This document shows, piece after piece, positions 4,274 through 6,111 of a stretch of DNA of 6,111 bases; the stretch's first letter is position 1; the number at the start of each line of letters is the position of its first letter. The position numbers and the translations under genes are program-made. This stretch comes from DATEPR01 sp036503065 (GTDB lineage: Bacteria; Actinomycetota; Actinomycetes; Mycobacteriales; Pseudonocardiaceae): assembly GCA_036503065.1 (NCBI GenBank), contig DASXXM010000117.1, positions 1 to 6,111 on the forward strand, given 5' to 3'. The notes beneath the pieces are model-generated. The model was not told the origin of the DNA. It saw only the letters and a list, made by a program, of their open reading frames with translations, and did no database searches.

Positions 4274-6111
4274 TCAACCCAGTTGGCCGACGTCCGTCAC
4301 GTGTAGGACCGCGTAGCCGGCCTCGTCGGATTCGGTCAGGTCGATCTCGCCGCTGATGCCCCAGTCGTGGTCGCCTGCTGGGTCGTCGATGACCTGGCGG
4401 ACCGTCCAGCGCTCCGCGCCCTCGTCGATCATCAACAGATGGGGGCCGCGGGCGTTGGCGTCCGCGCCGATCTCGTCGTGCTCGGCGAAGTACGGTGCCA
4501 GCGCCTCCTGCCACGCCGGTGCGTCCCAGCCGGACTCGCCGTCCAGTTCGCCCAGTGCGTACCAGTCGCGGCGGGCGGCCAGTTCGATCCGGCGGAACAG
4601 CGCGTTGCGCGCCAGCACCCGGAATGCCCGCAGGTTGCTGGTGACCACCGGCGGCCGGTCCTCGATCTCGGTGTCCTCGCCGGGGTTGCGCAGTTTCTCC
4701 CACTCGTCCAGCAGGCTGGAGTCGACCTGCCGGACCAGTTCGCCCAGCCACTCGATCAGGTCGCCGAGTTCCTCCGTCTTCGCGTCGGCCGGCACGGTCT
4801 GCCGGACCGCGCGGTAGGCGTCCGCGAGGTACCGCAGCACGAGCCCCTCCGACCGGGCCAGGCCGTAGAAACTGACGTACTCCACGAACGTCATCGCCCG
4901 CTCGTACATGTCCCGGACGACCGACTTGGCCGAGAACGGATGCTCGGACACCCACGGATGGCCCCGCCGGTACAGGCCGTAGGCCGCCGACAGCAGTTCC
5001 TCCAGCGGCTTCGGGTGGGTCACCTCCTCCAGCAGCGCCATCCGCTCGTCGTACTCGACGCCGTCGGCCTTGAGCTGGTTCACCACCTCGCCGCGGGCCT
5101 TGAACTGCTGCGCGGCCAGCACCTGCCTCGGATCGTCCAGAGTGGACTCGATGACGGACAGCACGTCCAGCGGGTAGCTGGGCGACGTGCGGTCGAGCAG
5201 TTCGATCGCCGCCAACGCGAACGGGGAGAGCGGCTGGTTGAGCGCGAAGTCCAGTTGCAGGTCGCCGACGACCCGCCAGCGCCTGCCCTCGTCGTCCGGC
5301 ACGGCGAGCTGCTCCACCACGCCGGCCGCGCGCAGTGCCCGGTACACCGCGAACGCGCGCAGGATGTGCTTGCGCTGCCGGTCGGGCGGCTCGTGGTTCT
5401 CGGTCAACAGGTGCCGCATCGCGGCGAACGCGTCGCCCGGCCTGCTGATCACGTTGAGCAGCATCGCGTGGTTGACCGCGAAACTGGACGTCAACGGTTC
5501 CGGCGCCGCGGCGACCAGCCGTTCGAACGTCGGCCGGCCCCAGCCGATCGCGCCGTCCGGCGGCTTCTTGCGCACCACCCTGCGTCGCTTCTTCGGGTCG
5601 TCACCTGCCTTCGCCAGTGCCTTCTCGTTCTCCACGACATGTTCGGGCGCCTGCACGATCACGTTGCCGATCGTGTCGTAGCCGGCCCGGCCGGCGCGGC
5701 CGGCGATCTGGTGGAACTCGCGGGCGTTGAGCAGGCGCGTGCGGGTGCCGTCGTACTTCGACAACGCGGTGAACATCACCGTGCGGATCGGCACGTTGAT
5801 GCCGACGCCCAGGGTGTCCGTGCCGCACACCACCTTCAGCAGCCCGGCCTGTGCCAGCCGCTCCACCAGTCGGCGGTACTTGGGCAGCATGCCGGCGTGG
5901 TGCACCCCGATGCCGTGCCGGACCAGCCGGGAGAGCGTCTTGCCGAAGCCTGCGGTGAACCGGAACCCGCCGATCAACTCGGCGATCGCGTCCTTCTCCG
6001 CCCGCGTGCACACGTTGATGCTCATCAGCGCCTGCGCGTGCTCGATGGCCGCGACCTGCGTGAAGTGCACGACGTAGATCGGCGAGCCGTGCGTGGACAG
6101 CAGCTCCTCGA
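4274..6111 (-). CDS. DEAD/DEAH-box RNA helicase with DUF3516 C-terminus (N-terminus outside window)
   Basis: The frame stays open to the right edge, giving about 611 residues of the C-terminal part of a superfamily 2 helicase. In order it shows motif IV (PIYVVHFTQ, about 6085-6056), the conserved GIGVHHAGMLPKYRRLVE, motif V GTDTLGVGINVP (5824-5789) and motif VI QIAGRAGRAG with its arginine fingers (5710-5681). A basic patch (KKRRRVVRKK, near 5590) and the long DUF3516 region typical of actinobacterial homologues follow, ending at TGA 4274-4276. These proteins are thought to unwind RNA using ATP in the cytoplasm; the precise role of the DUF3516 class is not established to my knowledge. The Walker A and DExH motifs and the true start lie beyond 6111. 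The apparent GTG near 6070 is internal (His-Phe-Thr-Gln is motif IV), not the start. No frameshift or damage is seen. It converges on the hydrolase gene and seems unrelated to it. Confidence 0.95.
   Translation of the reverse strand, partial: EELLSTHGSPIYVVHFTQVAAIEHAQALMSINVCTRAEKDAIAELIGGFRFTAGFGKTLSRLVRHGIGVHHAGMLPKYRRLVERLAQAGLLKVVCGTDTLGVGINVPIRTVMFTALSKYDGTRTRLLNAREFHQIAGRAGRAGYDTIGNVIVQAPEHVVENEKALAKAGDDPKKRRRVVRKKPPDGAIGWGRPTFERLVAAAPEPLTSSFAVNHAMLLNVISRPGDAFAAMRHLLTENHEPPDRQRKHILRAFAVYRALRAAGVVEQLAVPDDEGRRWRVVGDLQLDFALNQPLSPFALAAIELLDRTSPSYPLDVLSVIESTLDDPRQVLAAQQFKARGEVVNQLKADGVEYDERMALLEEVTHPKPLEELLSAAYGLYRRGHPWVSEHPFSAKSVVRDMYERAMTFVEYVSFYGLARSEGLVLRYLADAYRAVRQTVPADAKTEELGDLIEWLGELVRQVDSSLLDEWEKLRNPGEDTEIEDRPPVVTSNLRAFRVLARNALFRRIELAARRDWYALGELDGESGWDAPAWQEALAPYFAEHDEIGADANARGPHLLMIDEGAERWTVRQVIDDPAGDHDWGISGEIDLTESDEAGYAVLHVTDVGQLG

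Noticed and set aside
5800..6070. GTG near 6070 as the helicase start
   Set aside because: The frame continues upstream to the window edge and this codon lies inside helicase motif IV, so the gene is simply cut by the window.
1..6111. CRISPR array, defence island, insertion sequence or biosynthetic cluster
   Set aside because: No regularly spaced repeats, transposase, terminal repeats, or clustered biosynthetic enzymes were found in any frame.

Overview
The window is GC-rich (roughly 70% by eye), with GTG starts, possible leaderless promoters, a Tat-exported enzyme, a helicase carrying the actinobacterial DUF3516 region and a site closely matching the DasR operator. Together these point to a filamentous actinomycete, such as the Streptomyces or Pseudonocardiales type. 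The genus cannot be fixed from the sequence. I see no mobile element, CRISPR array, tRNA or rRNA; most of the window reads as ordinary chromosome.

Layout from left to right. At 1-129 (minus) lies the N-terminal signal peptide of a secreted protein whose body is outside the window. Its upstream region carries a 14/16 match to the DasR box (164-179), so the protein is probably tied to chitin or N-acetylglucosamine use. At 332-1264 (minus) is a winged-helix protein of the HTH_42 / AlkZ-like family. It is divergent from, and only 22 bp away from, a conserved hypothetical protein at 1287-2009 (plus). That gene ends tail to tail with an AraC-type regulator at 2006-2959 (minus), both stop codons lying in one CTAG. 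A 185-bp divergent region follows, holding possible promoters, a 19-codon open frame with a good Shine-Dalgarno sequence, and an RNA hairpin. It leads into a Tat-exported metallo-beta-lactamase-fold hydrolase at 3145-4197 (plus). Converging on that from the right edge is a DEAD/DEAH-type RNA helicase with a DUF3516 C-terminus (4274 to beyond 6111, minus), lacking its N-terminal ATPase half here.

How the genes may work together. The clearest functional unit is the divergent pair of AraC-type regulator and exported hydrolase: a ligand-sensing cupin/HTH regulator that may control an extracytoplasmic hydrolase, with a possible extra RNA-level layer in the 5' leader. The left-edge secreted gene appears to belong to the separate DasR regulon. 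The winged-helix protein, the conserved hypothetical and the helicase look like independent genes. No new multi-gene system is demonstrated; the most checkable signals are the DasR box, the leader region of the hydrolase and the altered catalytic motif of the AlkZ-like protein.
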